NCBI GenBank assembly: GCA_947095535.1
Contig: OX352772.1
Span: forward strand, 211,893,120 to 211,957,119
Direction of reading: 5' to 3'
Origin: Poecilobothrus nobilitatus
Taxonomy: Eukaryota; Arthropoda; Insecta; Diptera; Dolichopodidae
Length of the DNA: 64,000 nucleotides
The notes below the pieces were generated by a model. That model ran no database searches, was not told where the DNA came from, and saw only the letters and a program-made list of their open reading frames with translations. Shown here piece by piece: positions 1 through 12,272 of this stretch. The stretch's first letter is position 1; each line of letters starts with the position of its first letter. The position numbers and the translations under genes were made by a program.

Positions 1-186
1 TTTTTAGTGCATTTCTCTGCCACATAAATGTGAACAGGAAATTACACAGCCTTTTCTTTACAGGTGTGGCTGTAAATGTCGTAAGGGGGAATAACTCTTA
101 CAACGTGTGTAGGATTCGAACCCACACTCCCTCGGTGTTTACAGCGTATTTTATACGCTCTTACACACTAGGCCACCGAGGCCCCC
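1..186 (-). mobile_element. tRNA-derived SINE, family A, copy 1
   Basis: On the minus strand this reads as a tRNA-like head with a Box A-like TGGCCTAGTG segment and a Box B (GGTTCGAATCC) near 114-124. A non-tRNA body and an A-rich end follow at the window edge. The same roughly 190-bp sequence recurs at 12082-12272 with scattered substitutions, which is what defines it as a dispersed SINE and not a tRNA gene. The head carries a short inverted repeat (CCTCGGTG / CACCGAGG). The 3' end may lie outside the window. Confidence 0.75.
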
Positions 187-500
187 TCTTTCATTTTTTT
201 GTTTTTAAATGATAAATATTCAGTACAGCCATTTTACAAGATCAATATTTTTCGAAAATTTTCTGATTTTCATTAATAATTTTCCATTGTTACAAAACAC
301 CCATGTAAAGAATATACATATGTATCATATAGTATGTATAATCTATACTTATAATATACATATTCAAAAACGACGCTCTTTTATTTCGGGAAATTTTTGA
401 TTTTTTTTTTTCGATTAAAAATTTTAAAATATAGGTTGTATGGTAGGAGTAGGAATTTTACAATATAACTGAATGTAAACGTGGAAAATACAGTTTAGTG
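187..500. other. A/T-rich spacer
   Basis: No gene or element recognised. Short open frames on the plus strand are low-complexity and have no recognisable domains. Confidence 0.5.
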
Positions 501-573
501 TTTAGTGCAGTGGTGGAGTATGCGGTTCTTGTTAGGTGCTTTTTGCAAGTTCGATTCAGTTCAGTACTGTTTC
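501..573 (+). mobile_element. Decayed tRNA-like segment (SINE remnant)
   Basis: A Box A-like stretch (TAGTGCAGTGG, from 503) is followed about 45 bp later by a Box B-like GTTCGATTC (549-557). Spacing and sequence resemble the head of the SINE at 21553-21805, which also begins TAGTGCAGTGG. It is too degraded to fold as a tRNA by eye. Confidence 0.35.
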
Positions 574-1052
574 TTTTTTTTTATATTTTAAACGAAATAA
601 ATTCTTACATATCATAATATTTAATCTGTTTAATCATTTTACTCAATGATTTACCATCTTAGGCATCTTATAAACTGCATCTTATAATATACATATATAA
701 TAGGTATGTATATATTGAGTTTTCAATACTCAATAAATCAAGATCATCTTCTAAAAGATAATAATAACCGTGTTTTTTCAAAAAATATGATTTGCAAAGA
801 AATTTTAAATTCATAAAGGCATTAGTTATTGAAAATTGTATTTACTGTATATACTGTATATATAGTTTCTTTATGATAAAAAATATACCTTATTTCGTTT
901 TTAACTCAAAATGGAGAATTAAAATCAAATATAAATAAAGCCCTTTGGACGGCTACCAAATACTTAGAGTAAATTAAAAAAAATTATAAATATTGGCTAC
1001 GGATAATTGTGTTTAACCAGAGTTATTTATCAAACAATCTCAAATTTCGAGT
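574..1052. other. A/T-rich spacer
   Basis: A/T-rich DNA with short TATATA runs. The downstream (palm motif C) part of the adjacent polymerase pseudogene would be expected here but I could not recognise it. Confidence 0.4.
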
Positions 1053-3632
1053 TCAACGTATAAATAAAAAAAACAATAATAATACAAAAATCTTTTTCAG
1101 ATTATCTAGAACATAACCAATTTCTAAAGTGTCTGAAATCGTGGTTATATCTATAGAAGTATCACACCATTTAAAAGTTTTATAAGGTAAATGATTACAT
1201 ATAGCCCAACCATAAAGATTTACTGCATCAAGATATATAATGAATTTTGAAGGTTGACCCACATTAAAATTTTCATCCATAAATTTATTGTTAGCTACTG
1301 AATGTCGCAAACTACATTGACTTATTCCACCTCTCATTCCTTTTTTAATGAAGTTGTACATATTTATATCAGTAAATAATTCAATTTTATTGAATTTTAA
1401 CATAGCTTGCATCGAAAGACCCGGTGCAGTATATAAATTGGCTGGATCTAAATTATATTATAGATTACAATTTTCGGAAATTTTCAAAACACATCTGTCA
1501 AAATTAAAACATCGGTTTTTAAATAAATTTTTAAATAATCTAACAAATTGCTACATTTAAAAATTTCCCAAACTGTCACTGCGTGTCTATAATCATCGTC
1601 TGAACAAGGTGTTTCTGTTAATTTATTGTAAAATTTATCTTGTGATGGTAGCACACCCTTCAACTTTTCTCAACTATCTAAGTATTCGTAAGGAAATGTA
1701 CCTTTTTTTGTTATCAGATTACAGTTTGGACCAAAAGCTTTTTTAAAGTGAATAGCTTCGGAATTGCCTAAAGTGTGAAATAAAGAATCAAGACTAAAGC
1801 TAATGAATCTAAAATGATCAAGAAATCTCAAAGTGAAATTAACATTTTCTCCTGGAATACTAATTCGTAGTTTTAAAAAATATGTAGTTTTCCTAATTTA
1901 AATTTTTACATCACCGTGAATCACATTTAAGGATTTTAAAAACATACCGAAAAATTATGAAAAAATATAAGAAAAAATGATGGTTTTTTAAAATATAAAT
2001 TACATTAAAAATGAGCAGGACCTCTATAGTGGGCAGTAAAATGACAGTTATCTCTAACTCTAATTTGAAAATCTAAATTCTTACCATATATATGACAATT
2101 TTCTTCTGTAAGATGTCTCAATTCTTCGCCTAATGTTAATGGCTTCATCGGTTTGATATTTAAAAAATTATTTTTATAAAGTCGTACATAATCTTCTGTT
2201 AATGATAAAACAAATTTCTCCACACAATCTTCAGCTACGCACTTTTGATATTTATTTAGGCGATCATCAAAGGAACATTTTATATAATAAGCGAAAGCTA
2301 CTGATATATGCTGTTTGATATTGGTTGTTGATGATTTTTCGCTATTAGGTATACACGTTTGTATGGGTTTTAGCATACTTTCACAATCTGCATATATTTT
2401 AAAAGGTGTTTCCATTTGTTGATGATAATTTCGAAATGTTAGTATACTATCCCCTTCTGCTACCATTTCAGTTACAATTTTACCACATTCATTTTTATGT
2501 TTTTCATAATTTTGAATATTTGAAATATGTTGCAAGCAGCTATTACATAAATAAATTTAACTAAAATGAAAGTTTACATTGTTTTCCATCAAAAGCAAAT
2601 TAATGTGATGTTGCTTCTCACATTTTGTTAAATAATATGGACCAATCAATTCATAATCAGATCCATTAATTAAAAGACCAAAGTACCAATTTCAAGTTTC
2701 AATAGAATTTCAATAGTAATTAGACCAATACTAATTTCTGAATTATTTTGTTCAAGTATATTAATTTCTTTTATTTTAACTGGAAATTCCATCCCTTAAA
2801 AATTTGAAAGATTCACTTTTCCATTTTCTAAATAAATTTCATCTGCTTCAATATTATCAATGTTGTAAGACGTTAGCGTATCTTGACGAACAATTGTTGG
2901 TTTCAATGCTGATATTAATGCCCACTTGAAGCAAAATTCATCTGAGTTTTTTACATTGATACAAGCACGTTTTGGTTTTACTTTTACTGGTAAATCTATA
3001 AATCTAGAATCTCAATAGGTTGATATTTATTTATGTTAATTTCTAGATTGATTATTCTTGCTATAGCCCAACCGCTATCTATCTCTTGAAAATCTGCCGT
3101 TTTCGTATAAACTTTCTCTGCAATTTGAACAATAGCCGCATTAATATGTTCTTCATTCAAGACTGGAGTTATTTTTGATTGAAAAGATTTAATACTTAAT
3201 TGTAAATCATCTGTATCATGAGCGTTAACCTTCATATACTCTGCAAAAAATTCACTGTTTATTTTAAAATTTCCATGTTCAAGCAGTGCATTGCGAAGTA
3301 ATATTATCACTTGTTGTCGTATTTTATTTAAAAATATTGTTGGATCAAGAACTCCTTCATCATCGTTATCAATTAAAAATTTTCCTTTGAATTCTCCGTT
3401 CAAATGTGTCTTTAATTAAATTTGCATTCGGTTTCAGCTCTTCAGCAGCTTTCCTTTTATGTTCATTTGTTCTGAGATGATAACTCCAATTCAATGTAAA
3501 AATATTACATGTAATGCAATATTTGTGAATTTTAGAATGCCGCTCCAAATTATATTTTATTTGAAATGTTTTTTGAAATACATTACATTCAAATTTTTTA
3601 CTTAATTTCAACTTTTTTGCTTGTACTTCCAT
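1053..3632 (-). pseudogene. Protein-primed family B DNA polymerase (viral/Polinton-like), degenerate
   Basis: Read from 3632 downward, the pieces follow the order of the DNA_pol_B_2 proteins common in arthropod genomes. First come two C2H2-like zinc fingers, the first lacking its second Cys. Then a segment with SGWAIARIINLEININ-type residues (about 3000-3100), a KRACINVKN segment (about 2970), and the exonuclease I motif IYADCES (about 2390) with CHxxxKxxxxRVRDNCHFT following (2030-2100). After a frameshifted stretch (about 1560-1850) that still contains KGTFPYEYLD- and DVLILTDVF-like motifs, palm motif A appears as YLDAVNLYGWA (about 1210-1240). Motif C (DTDS) is missing, so the gene is truncated at its 3' end. 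There are several frameshifts and stops, and no intact protein is possible. This polymerase type differs from the one at 43-49 kb, so it comes from another element or virus lineage. Confidence 0.8.
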
Positions 3633-3985
3633 TATCAAAAATAAAGATAAAAAACTGCAATAAATTAAAAGCACGTATGGATACTAATACATGATAGTAT
3701 TTTCAAACTGAAACTACTTTAAAACACATTTTTTATATATATATTTTAACTAAACGAACGTCATTTACATTTTATATTTCATTTTTTTATTCACATTACA
3801 TTACTATTGACAACCACAGTTACAAGAAACCGCCACAAAGCATTCACAAATATGTTTCAAATTACTTAAACTTATTTATTACTTAATATCCAACGTTACA
3901 ATCACCGACCACAACCTTTATTATCCACCCTACACTTTCAGCCTAACTGTATGCTATGTTCTGCAAAATTACCACTTCGCTTCAT
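3633..3985. other. A/T-rich spacer
   Basis: No gene recognised; upstream flank of the polymerase pseudogene. Confidence 0.4.
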
Positions 3986-4060
3986 GTATTAGAATCGCCA
4001 GGGGCAGGAGTTCGATTTGAACCCTTGTACAAGAAGGTCGTTGTGTACTAAATTTTTGAA
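3986..4060 (+). mobile_element. SINE family B-like remnant
   Basis: It begins ATCGCCAGGGGC, the string that also precedes the SINE at 10952, and then has a Box B-like GTTCGAT and an AAGGTCGT element comparable to the CAGGTCGTAAG of family B. The middle of the tRNA-like head is missing. Confidence 0.3.
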
Positions 4061-4207
4061 AAAATAAAAATAACAATATAAATTTCGTACTGATTATTAA
4101 GATATTAAAATCAGTATTATTTATTACCTTTTAATTTTTAAAGTTAAATAATAAAATTTATTTAACTACATTTAACAACACGAACTTAATTCATACAACC
4201 GCATCGA

Positions 4208-5813
4208 ATGCAGGTTGAAAATAATATAAATCAAAATGGTCTAAGAGATAATATTAACCTAAAAATTTGTGAAATTATGAATAAGCAAAAAGCAAAAGCT
4301 TCCACAAGCAATGTAAAAGGCTCAACAATGTCGAAAAAACAACAAAGAGAAGTGGACAAAATAAAAAGTGAAAGTTAAAAATTAAAAACCGAGATTGAAA
4401 AGCTAAAAACCCTAATACAAAGTATTACCGGCAAAAAAAATGAAAGTGAACCACAAGTTGATAATAACATTTTTAGCCCATTTATGGAGCTGGAGGAAGA
4501 AGAAAATAATAAAACGAGTCTACCAAAGCCAGAGCAACAGCAAAAAACTACTCAGGCTGTCGAAGAAGAAGACTTAATTGAAATTTTATCACAAAAAAAC
4601 CAAGCAAAAAAGAGGAAAATTTTATCAAACAAAAACAACAACAATAATGAAATTGTAGAAAAAAATTACCAACCAGTAACTCCAATTGCAAGCACACAGC
4701 ATACTCAAAATCAAGGTAACCAAACCTTACTTGCAACCAATGATCAAGAAACAACACAAATTAAAGAAAAAATACCATCAATTAGTGTATATAATACAGA
4801 TGTACTATATTTATATAAAAAATAAATTGAATATCGAAAATTTTCTGATCAAAGAAATTAATGAGACACACTTTATGCTTTACACAAAAAACTTACGAGA
4901 ATTTAAACTGATTTGTGACTTACTAAAAAAAGCTGATACAAACTTTTATACTTACACACCAAAATCAGAAAAAAAACTTACCTTTGTCCTAAAAGGCTTA
5001 AATAATACATACACATGTGATGAAGTATTAAAAGCACTTAAATATGTAGAAACTCCAACTATAAAATTTGAAAAAGTTACAAGATTAAGCACAAGACTAT
5101 CAACAAAACAGAACAAAACGCTACCACTTTATATTGTTCAAACCAGCCCAAATAGTAACCAAAATGAAATATTTAAAATTAAAACACTTGATCACCAAAT
5201 TATAAAATTTGAAAAACTCAAGAAGCAAAATATATTACAATATACCAGATGCCAGCGCTTTTCCCACACCGCTTCTTATTGTAATATGGAATACAGATGT
5301 GTGAAATGTGGAAAAAACCATGACATCGGAAAGTGTAAAATTAAGGAAACCGATGAAAAAGATAAATTATTTTGTATTCTATGCGAAGAATTTGGACACC
5401 CAGCTTCGTATAAAGGCGGCACAAAGTATAGCTCTAGAATCCAACAGCGCGAAGAATTAAAAACACTGATGAGGCAAAAAATTTTAAATAGAAAGCAGCT
5501 GGTCAATAATTATATTCAACCGAAAGTATCTTTTTCAAGTATGTTAAAAAATAATAACCAAAATACTAACTCTAATCACAACTTCAATAATTTTAGTAAT
5601 ACTAACACTTCCTATAATACTTCTAATAATAACAACACTAACACAATAAATAACAATAATATAGATTTAAATAATATTATATTAGAAATTAAAAACGATA
5701 TAAGTTTAATACAAAATAAGTTTGATATATTTGAAAAAACATTAAATGATAACACAAATAGAATTAATTATATATATGAAATGTTCAATGTTCTACCTAA
5801 CCAACAAATATGA
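4208..5813 (+). pseudogene. LINE ORF1 (zinc-knuckle nucleic-acid-binding protein)
   Basis: The likely start is the ATG at 4208. The frame is cut by an in-frame TAA at 4376-4378 and shifts around 4790-4820; the remainder is open to 5813. The N-terminal third is Lys/Glu/Gln-rich and coiled-coil-like. The central part ends in three cysteine motifs of the Jockey ORF1 type (about 5250-5430). The first lacks its leading Cys; the second is CVKCGKNHDIGKC; the third is CILCEEFGHPASYKG. The C-terminus is very rich in Asn and Thr (5560-5680). In related elements ORF1 protein coats the RNA and acts as a chaperone in the ribonucleoprotein. Confidence 0.8.
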
Positions 5814-8800
5814 TAAACACAATAAGTCTTATTTCAATAAATGTCAATTCATTAATCTCCAACAACAAAAAAATATCTCTTATGCACTTTCTTGATAATA
5901 GCAAGCCTGATATAATGTGTATGAGCGAAACAAACCTAATGCAGTTAATAACATGTACATCGATAATTACAATCTAATCAGACGAGATCGCATCTGCCAA
6001 ATTGAACGTGGTGGCGTTGCCATATGCATAAAAAAATGTATTAAATTTAATTATGTCAATCATAAAATTTTTGATAATTTTAAATGCTTAGAACCATGAG
6101 TAATAAGTATAGAATTAAAACAAAAAAGAAAAATATATATTATTTCGTTATACGCACCAAACAGAAATTCTAACTATTTTCTCACCGAGTTAGAAAAAAT
6201 TTTCGTAGAACTAGATTTGACAAACCTTAATAACTTCTATGTATTAACAAGTGATTTTAATGCTAAGCATAAAAATTGGTGTAATGCATATAATGATTCA
6301 AGAGGTATTCAACTTTATAATTGGATACAAAGCAAAAATATTAAGTATAAACTTAAATTACACAAAACTGATGGCCCAACTTTAACAAGAGCGAATTCAT
6401 ACATTGATTTAATGTTCACTGATATTAGATTAAATGTATCATATCCAAACAGTGATAATAAACTATCAACAGTACCTTACGACAGTGATCATAATGCCAT
6501 TAAAATAGAATTTTCAATCCCAAATAATAATTTATCACTTCAAAATCTGTCAGAAATTAATAAATATAGATTTAACAGCACCAATTGGGGCACATTTAAA
6601 AAAAACTCGATAAAAATTACGAAACCGAATATCTTAATAATACAGATAAAATACACGACAACGCCAATTTATCAATAGAAGAAATTGATAATCACTTAAT
6701 AAAACTAGATAATATCATTCTGAAAACAATGAATGAATCTGTTCCATTAAATAAAAGTTGCTGCCACCTAAAAAAATTTTATTCACCAGTACTTAAAAAA
6801 TTGTTGAAAAAAAAAACTACATTGATGAACGATATACACAAAATTCGAAAACAAAATCTGAATTTATCCACACAACAAATGCAATTACTAAAAAGTCTAC
6901 TCAATAACACTAATTCGCTAATTAAAAAGCAATTGAAAATAGAAATAAATAAATACTGGAACAATAGAATTAGCAAAATTACACCAAAAAATAAAAATAT
7001 ATTCCCCGAAATCAAAAAAATTTTCAAAACAAAGTCCAACACAAATATTAGTAGTCTACACATCGGGTTAAATGAGCTCGTCTTAAACAACATTAACAGC
7101 TCTTTGCTTAGCAAAACTAATGACAATAAATATATTCTACAAAATCAAAAAGATATATACAGGGTTCTAGGCGCATTTATTGAAAATACTCACAAAGTTA
7201 ATGTTCCTGCGCATAATTTTCATAAGAAAGTTAAAAATAAGATTTGCTCTTTGAAACGACATTATGAAATACAAAGATTAAACCAAATCACCCTCTCCAA
7301 TTTCAGTGATAATAATAAAGCCTCACAACAAAATAAAGAGCTAAAAGCTATAATAAGAAGCATTAACGGAAAAACTTCTTTTGGTAATAATGGCATACCA
7401 AATATTGTTCTTAAAAACTTAAGTGATAAAGTAATTTTAAGTTATGCGATTCTATTCAACAATGCGCTCAACCACTCGTACTTCCCAAGTGCGTGGAAAA
7501 TAGCACGTGTAGTTTTAATCAAAAAACCAGGCAAAACCCCTACGAATCCAAGTAATTACCGGCCAATAAGCTTATTACCCAGCATAAGCAAAATATATGA
7601 AGCCCTTATCAACAATAAAATCACAAAATTCGTCAATGAAAACCACATTTTACCTGAAAACCAATTTGGCTTTAGACACAGGCACAGCACTGTACACGCC
7701 ATAACAAAGCTGACTTCGGATATTTGTTGGCATATAAACAAAGGGTCCGGAGTAGGTGCATGTTTAATAGATTTGGAGAAGGCATTCAACTCAGTTTGGA
7801 TTGAAGGTTTAATCTATAAATTAGTGAAATTTAAATTCCCGATTTGCGTAGTAAATTTAATTCACAGTATGATCACTGAAAACAAATTTTATATAGATGC
7901 AAATAATATGGCGATAAATGTCAAAATACGGAAGCTATCGAATGGGTTACAGCAAGGTGCGGTGAATTCGCCAATTTTGTTTTCATTGTACATAACAGAG
8001 TTGCTAGATTTACTGCAACGCATTAAAGGTGCAAACTACACAATCGCATTCGCCGACGACACAATAATTTACGCAGCTGACAACAATATTAAAAACATTC
8101 AAAATCACATACAAAAAAGTTTCAATTTAACCACAGAGTATTGTAAAATATGGCTACTAAAAATTAATATTGAAAAATGTGAAACGATACTTTTTAGAAA
8201 CACATATAGGTACCTTAATTCAGATATGAAAGCTAATTGGAAAAATTTTAAAATTAAAGGACCTAATTCAAGTTTCCTAGCAGTTAAAAATACTGTAAAA
8301 TACCTAGGTGTTCACTTACAACAAGACTTAAAATATATCAAACATGTAAAAATGGCAATCGAAAAGGGAAACAAAGCCTTCCAATCATGCAAAAAGCTTT
8401 TCTATAACAAAATAATTAATCCAAGAGTGAAGGTCATAGCATACCAAACTTTTATAAGACCAACACTGACATATGGCAGCCCGATCTGGTATAACATAAG
8501 TGCCAGCCTTATGGAAAAGTTGCGTAAATTTGAAAGAAAGTGCATAAGAGTATGTATAAACAAGTCACGTAAGCCCGAATCTGACTACAAGCATTACTAC
8601 TCTAACAAATACTTGTACAAAGAATCAAACATAAACAGAATCGATAGTTTTATGATAAAACTTATTCGAAATCATTATGATAGAGCACTAAACACTCCAG
8701 AAAATGGTTTAATATCACATATATTCTACCACAATGAGGAGTACATTAGAAAGACTTTGCTCACAGGCTATATAGCCCCTGAGCATTTCATCTTTCTAGA

Positions 8801-8939
8801 TAAAAATGGCTATATTCAAAGCCAAAATCATGTCCCCCTGTTATATCACTATAACAGGCGGGCTACATGTAAAGCTATAGAATATAGTCCGGGCAATATT
8901 CGGAGAATATCTAAAATACGACATGTCTATTCCGGATAA
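5811..8939 (+). pseudogene. LINE ORF2 (endonuclease and reverse transcriptase)
   Basis: Starts at the ATG at 5811. The endonuclease domain shows the SET-type glutamate motif near 5925, a DFNAKHKNW motif near 6253 and the catalytic SDHN at 6484-6495. It is broken by a frameshift near 5938, a TGA at 6098 and another shift at about 6600-6650. From 6729 a single open frame of 736 codons carries the whole reverse transcriptase: YRPISLLPSISK (about 7556), LIDLEKAFNSVW (motif A), QQGAVNSP, and the catalytic FADD at 8049-8060. A Jockey-type C-terminal region with a thumb-like section follows. The RT frame is strikingly intact compared with the endonuclease. Confidence 0.88.
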
Positions 8940-8966
8940 AGACAAAGTAATAACGAGGAAGAATAC

Positions 8967-8983
8967 AGTTGACTTTGTCAACT
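8967..8983 (+). other. Perfect 7-bp hairpin after ORF2
   Basis: AGTTGAC, a TTT loop and GTCAACT lie 28 bases after the ORF2 stop. LINE 3' regions can carry stem-loops recognised by their RT; whether this one has that role is unknown. Confidence 0.35.
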
Positions 8984-9000
8984 CTTAGATACCCGTCCGA

Positions 9001-9632
9001 ACCGTTAGTATGTTCACAGCCTGTCACTCTGCTTACAATATTATTTTTTTTGATATTTTAGTATTTTAAAATAATTTGGGCGAATTTTATAATTTCTAGA
9101 ACTATGGGTCGTACATATATTCAAACTATATGTTTATATGTACATTCTTCAAAAGCAGATTCTAACCTTCCACATAACGATTATCAATCCAAAACTTTTT
9201 CAAATATTCTATAGTACCGTTTAATACTAAGCGGTAAATTTATATTAAATTTACTAAGTACAAAACAGTAAATATAATTTTAAATATTATATTATATTAT
9301 ATTTAAATATTGCATTGACAGAATAATTTCTTATAAGTACAATAAAATACATATATGTATGTAAATACGGCGCTATATAATATACATCTATACTCTTATC
9401 ATTCATTCACTAGTGACATATACGATATGTAAATAAACATGATATTATATAAGTATGTATATATATCAATATCATATAAATAAAAATTCTTCAAGCAACC
9501 GTTATGTTGTTTATTTAATTACATTTTTTTGTACTACGCATTGTATCCTCAACAATTTCAAATTATCGAGTAAAACAAAATGGAAAAAATTCGTTAAAGA
9601 AATTTGTTAGAAAATTTGAAAAAATCAAGTAA
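9001..9632. other. A/T-rich spacer
   Basis: Possibly residual LINE 3' untranslated sequence at the left. The rest is A/T-rich with ATATGTATGTA-like simple repeats typical of fly genomes; no gene seen. Confidence 0.4.
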
Positions 9633-10538
9633 CACTTTCGTCAATTATAAAGTAACCCTATATTATTAAAAAAAGTTGTTAACAGAAATAAAAGTATAAT
9701 GTTGGAGCTTTAATTTTTGTGTATTACTTTAAAAAAATTTTAACAGGTGTTCAAGTTACAGGTGTTTCAAAATAGAAAATTTTCAGTTTTTGACCTCTTA
9801 CAGCTCCTAAACGGGGGGTGATAAAAAAAAATTTCTGAAATGACTCATACTAATTTTCAAAGATCTAACTTCTGTCAAAATTTGAAGTTTCCAACTTTAA
9901 CCGTTTAGAAGATGGAAGGGTTAAAGAATTTTGCAAAATTTTAGTTTCGCATAACGGTAAATTAAGACACCGTATGCCAAAAATATATATTTATTGTATA
10001 TATACTTTTAAAGCTAATGAAAGAAGTAATCGTTTGGCGTTTTCAAAATGAAGATATACCTTATACAACTTGTGCTATAACAATTTAAATATAGAGCTTT
10101 TTTGAACCTTTGGGGAGCTGTAGCTCCGTAACGGGTGGGGCTACAAAAAAAAGTTATTAAAAATAAAATTATTATTTTTGTGAGATCTATCAGCAGTTAA
10201 AATTTCATAGCTCTATTTCAAAAAAAATGTCGGGATCTAAAAGTTAGGTGTTCGAGAGCTATCCTAAGGCTTGGTCCAAACTCAACCAAAAAAAAATAGG
10301 GAACCTACAAATTACTCCCAAAATATTTTGTGTAAATTTCAAGATTCTAGCTTTCTTAGTTTTTGAGTTAGCGTGCTGACGGACGGACGGACGGACGGAC
10401 GGACATGGCTCAAAAGTCTTAGAATTTTTTTCTGATCCGATCCATACCTTTGAAGGTATATCTAGCTCGCTTATTTCGAGGTGTTACAAACGGAGGAGTA
10501 ATTTTATTATACCCGATCCTATCGTACGGGTATAAAAA
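9633..10538 (+). repeat. Dispersed repeat R1, long copy
   Basis: A second, shorter copy lies in reverse orientation at 59153-59788, with the same ends: CACTTTCGTCAATTATAAAG on the left and ATCGTACGGGTATAAAAA on the right. The long copy contains a (GGAC)6 microsatellite at 10381-10404 and the adjoining ACATGGCT context often seen in dipteran interspersed repeats of the DINE-1/Helentron kind. It has no coding capacity. Class unproven. Confidence 0.7.
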
Positions 10539-10943
10539 GAGAATATTGGTGGTTAGATAACATACACTAATGTGATGAGAGTTCTTTCATCACATATTAG
10601 GTTGTAAATAATAGGCTAAGTTATTTAAGTAGGTTAAGTAGGCTAGTATTGGTTAAGTTGCTTTTATTTTAAAAAATAAGATAAAATATTGATTTTTAAA
10701 ACCAACATTTTTGGAATAAAAAAAACAAAAAAAAAATATTATTATATAATACAAATATTTTGAGAAGAATTTATCAATAATTTTTTAAAAAAATCAACAT
10801 AAAAAATTACAAATTAATTTAAATGTTAGTATAATTATGATAAAATGCTGTTTTTCGAAACTTTTTTCTAAGCTAAGTTAAATTAAGAGTGTAATTAAAA
10901 GGTATAAATAAAAAAGTTAATTAAAAAAAAAAAAAAAAAAAAA
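10539..10943. other. A/T-rich spacer with poly(A)
   Basis: No gene. Ends in a run of more than twenty A (about 10923-10945) directly before the SINE, possibly the tail of an earlier insertion. Confidence 0.4.
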
Positions 10944-10951
10944 AATCGCCA

Positions 10952-11226
10952 GGGGCTTCGGTAGCTTAGTGGGTAGGCGTGTGGCGTATTAACTGAAGGA
11001 GTGTGGGTTCGATCCCTGCACAGGTCTTAAGTTTTTTCTTTACATACCCCCCTTACGACCTAATATAATGTAAATATATAGTATATAATATAAACAAAAT
11101 AAATAATATTAGTATATAATTTAATAATAGTATAAAAACCTATAATGGCCTTAGTAGCCGATGGTTCAATAATATTGCACTACATTAATGTATGTAATAT
11201 TAATATAAATAAATAAATAAATAAAG
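10952..11226 (+). mobile_element. tRNA-derived SINE, family B, copy 1
   Basis: The head has a Box A-like TAGCTTAGTGGGTAGG and Box B GGTTCGATCCC. It is followed by a pyrimidine stretch, a body ending in CCTATAATGGCC..AGTAGCCGATGG, and a (TAAA)n tail. The 8-bp string AATCGCCA flanks it on both sides (10944-10951 and 11227-11234), consistent with a target-site duplication. A closely related copy is at 13358-13632. Confidence 0.8.
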
Positions 11227-11234
11227 AATCGCCA

Positions 11235-12081
11235 ATATAATTAACTTTAACTTTTAAGTTATTTAAATATATTAGAGCAAATTATTAGACCAGACCAAAA
11301 AAAAATTGTGCAAATAAACTTACATTAGGATGTCTTTAAATAGACAAATGAAAAAACATATGTATTAATCAATGTATGTCAACATAAACATTTAAAATCA
11401 ATCTTTTCCATTATACTTCTAAATAAGAATATCTAATTCAAGTAAATTCAAATTTTGATAAAAATTATTTAGAAATATTTACAAGTTTACTGTATTTGAA
11501 AATACTATTCGTAAATAAAAAAAAATAAAGTATTCACCTAATAACAGTTAACTTAAATTTTAACCCACAATTTTCTAAAATTTTTATAAATAGACACCTA
11601 TTGTCTTCACATTATATTATTTTTGACTTAGTTTTTAGTTGAATAGTTTTATTTTTCGGTTTAATTAAATATTTGCATGCATTAGAAAGAATTTAGAATT
11701 TAGTTGAACAGAGAAAAAGCGAATTTGAAAGAGAAATAAAGATTACAGAAATACAGATTACACAATGACTGCCGAATGCAGACTAGAAAAAAATATATAG
11801 GCTGTCCGCTGTAGTGTAATATCCGTAGACTGTATGTAGTGACTAGTGTGTTACGTATTTATTTTTATAGTTACGTATTATTATTAAGGCTGTATTCAAC
11901 TTTGTAATTCACTTTTTTTATTATTGTTTTCTCCGTTTTTTTTTCTTTAATATTTTTTCTCTTTGTTTGTTCTTTCTTTCTTAGTCTTGCAAATTTGTAA
12001 AAAGAATAAGACTGAAGAAGCAAAGTTTTGCTTGCTTCCATTCCAAGCGAATTAAAATATGTATTCATATTATTAAACCTA
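11235..12081. other. A/T-rich spacer
   Basis: No gene, repeat or element recognised. Confidence 0.4.
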
Positions 12082-12272
12082 GGGCCCTCGGTGGCCTAGT
12101 GGGTAAGAGCGTATAAAATACGCTGTAATCACCGAGGAAGGGTGGGTTCGAATCCCACACACGTCGTAAGAGTTATTCCTTCTTACGACATTTACATCCA
12201 CGCCTGAACAGGAAAGGTTGTGAAGTTTCCTGTCCACATTTATGTAGCAGAGAAATGCATTAAAAATAAAAT
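12082..12272 (+). mobile_element. tRNA-derived SINE, family A, copy 2
   Basis: The better preserved partner of the copy at 1-186. The head has TGGCCTAGTGGGTAAGAGCG (Box A region) and Box B GGTTCGAATCC. The body contains TTACGACATTTACA and the 3' end GCAGAGAAATGCATTAAAAA. No convincing target-site duplication was found. Confidence 0.78.

Larger units (their letters stand above)
4208..9000 (+). mobile_element. Jockey-clade non-LTR retrotransposon (LINE), degenerate
   Basis: Two consecutive reading frames are present: ORF1 with zinc knuckles and ORF2 with an apurinic-type endonuclease followed by reverse transcriptase, the Jockey/I-group arrangement. ORF1 and ORF2 overlap slightly at 5811-5813. 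Both are broken (see their entries), so the copy cannot be autonomous. The 5' and 3' borders are uncertain: no poly(A) tail or target-site duplication was found, and the end given is nominal. Confidence 0.85.

Noticed and set aside
11871..12068. 65-codon minus-strand frame
   Set aside because: Lysine-rich low-complexity product of A/T-rich DNA, no start context or similarity.
12082..12160. Functional tRNA gene
   Set aside because: Box A and Box B are present but the acceptor stem does not close, and the sequence continues as a dispersed SINE with a second copy.
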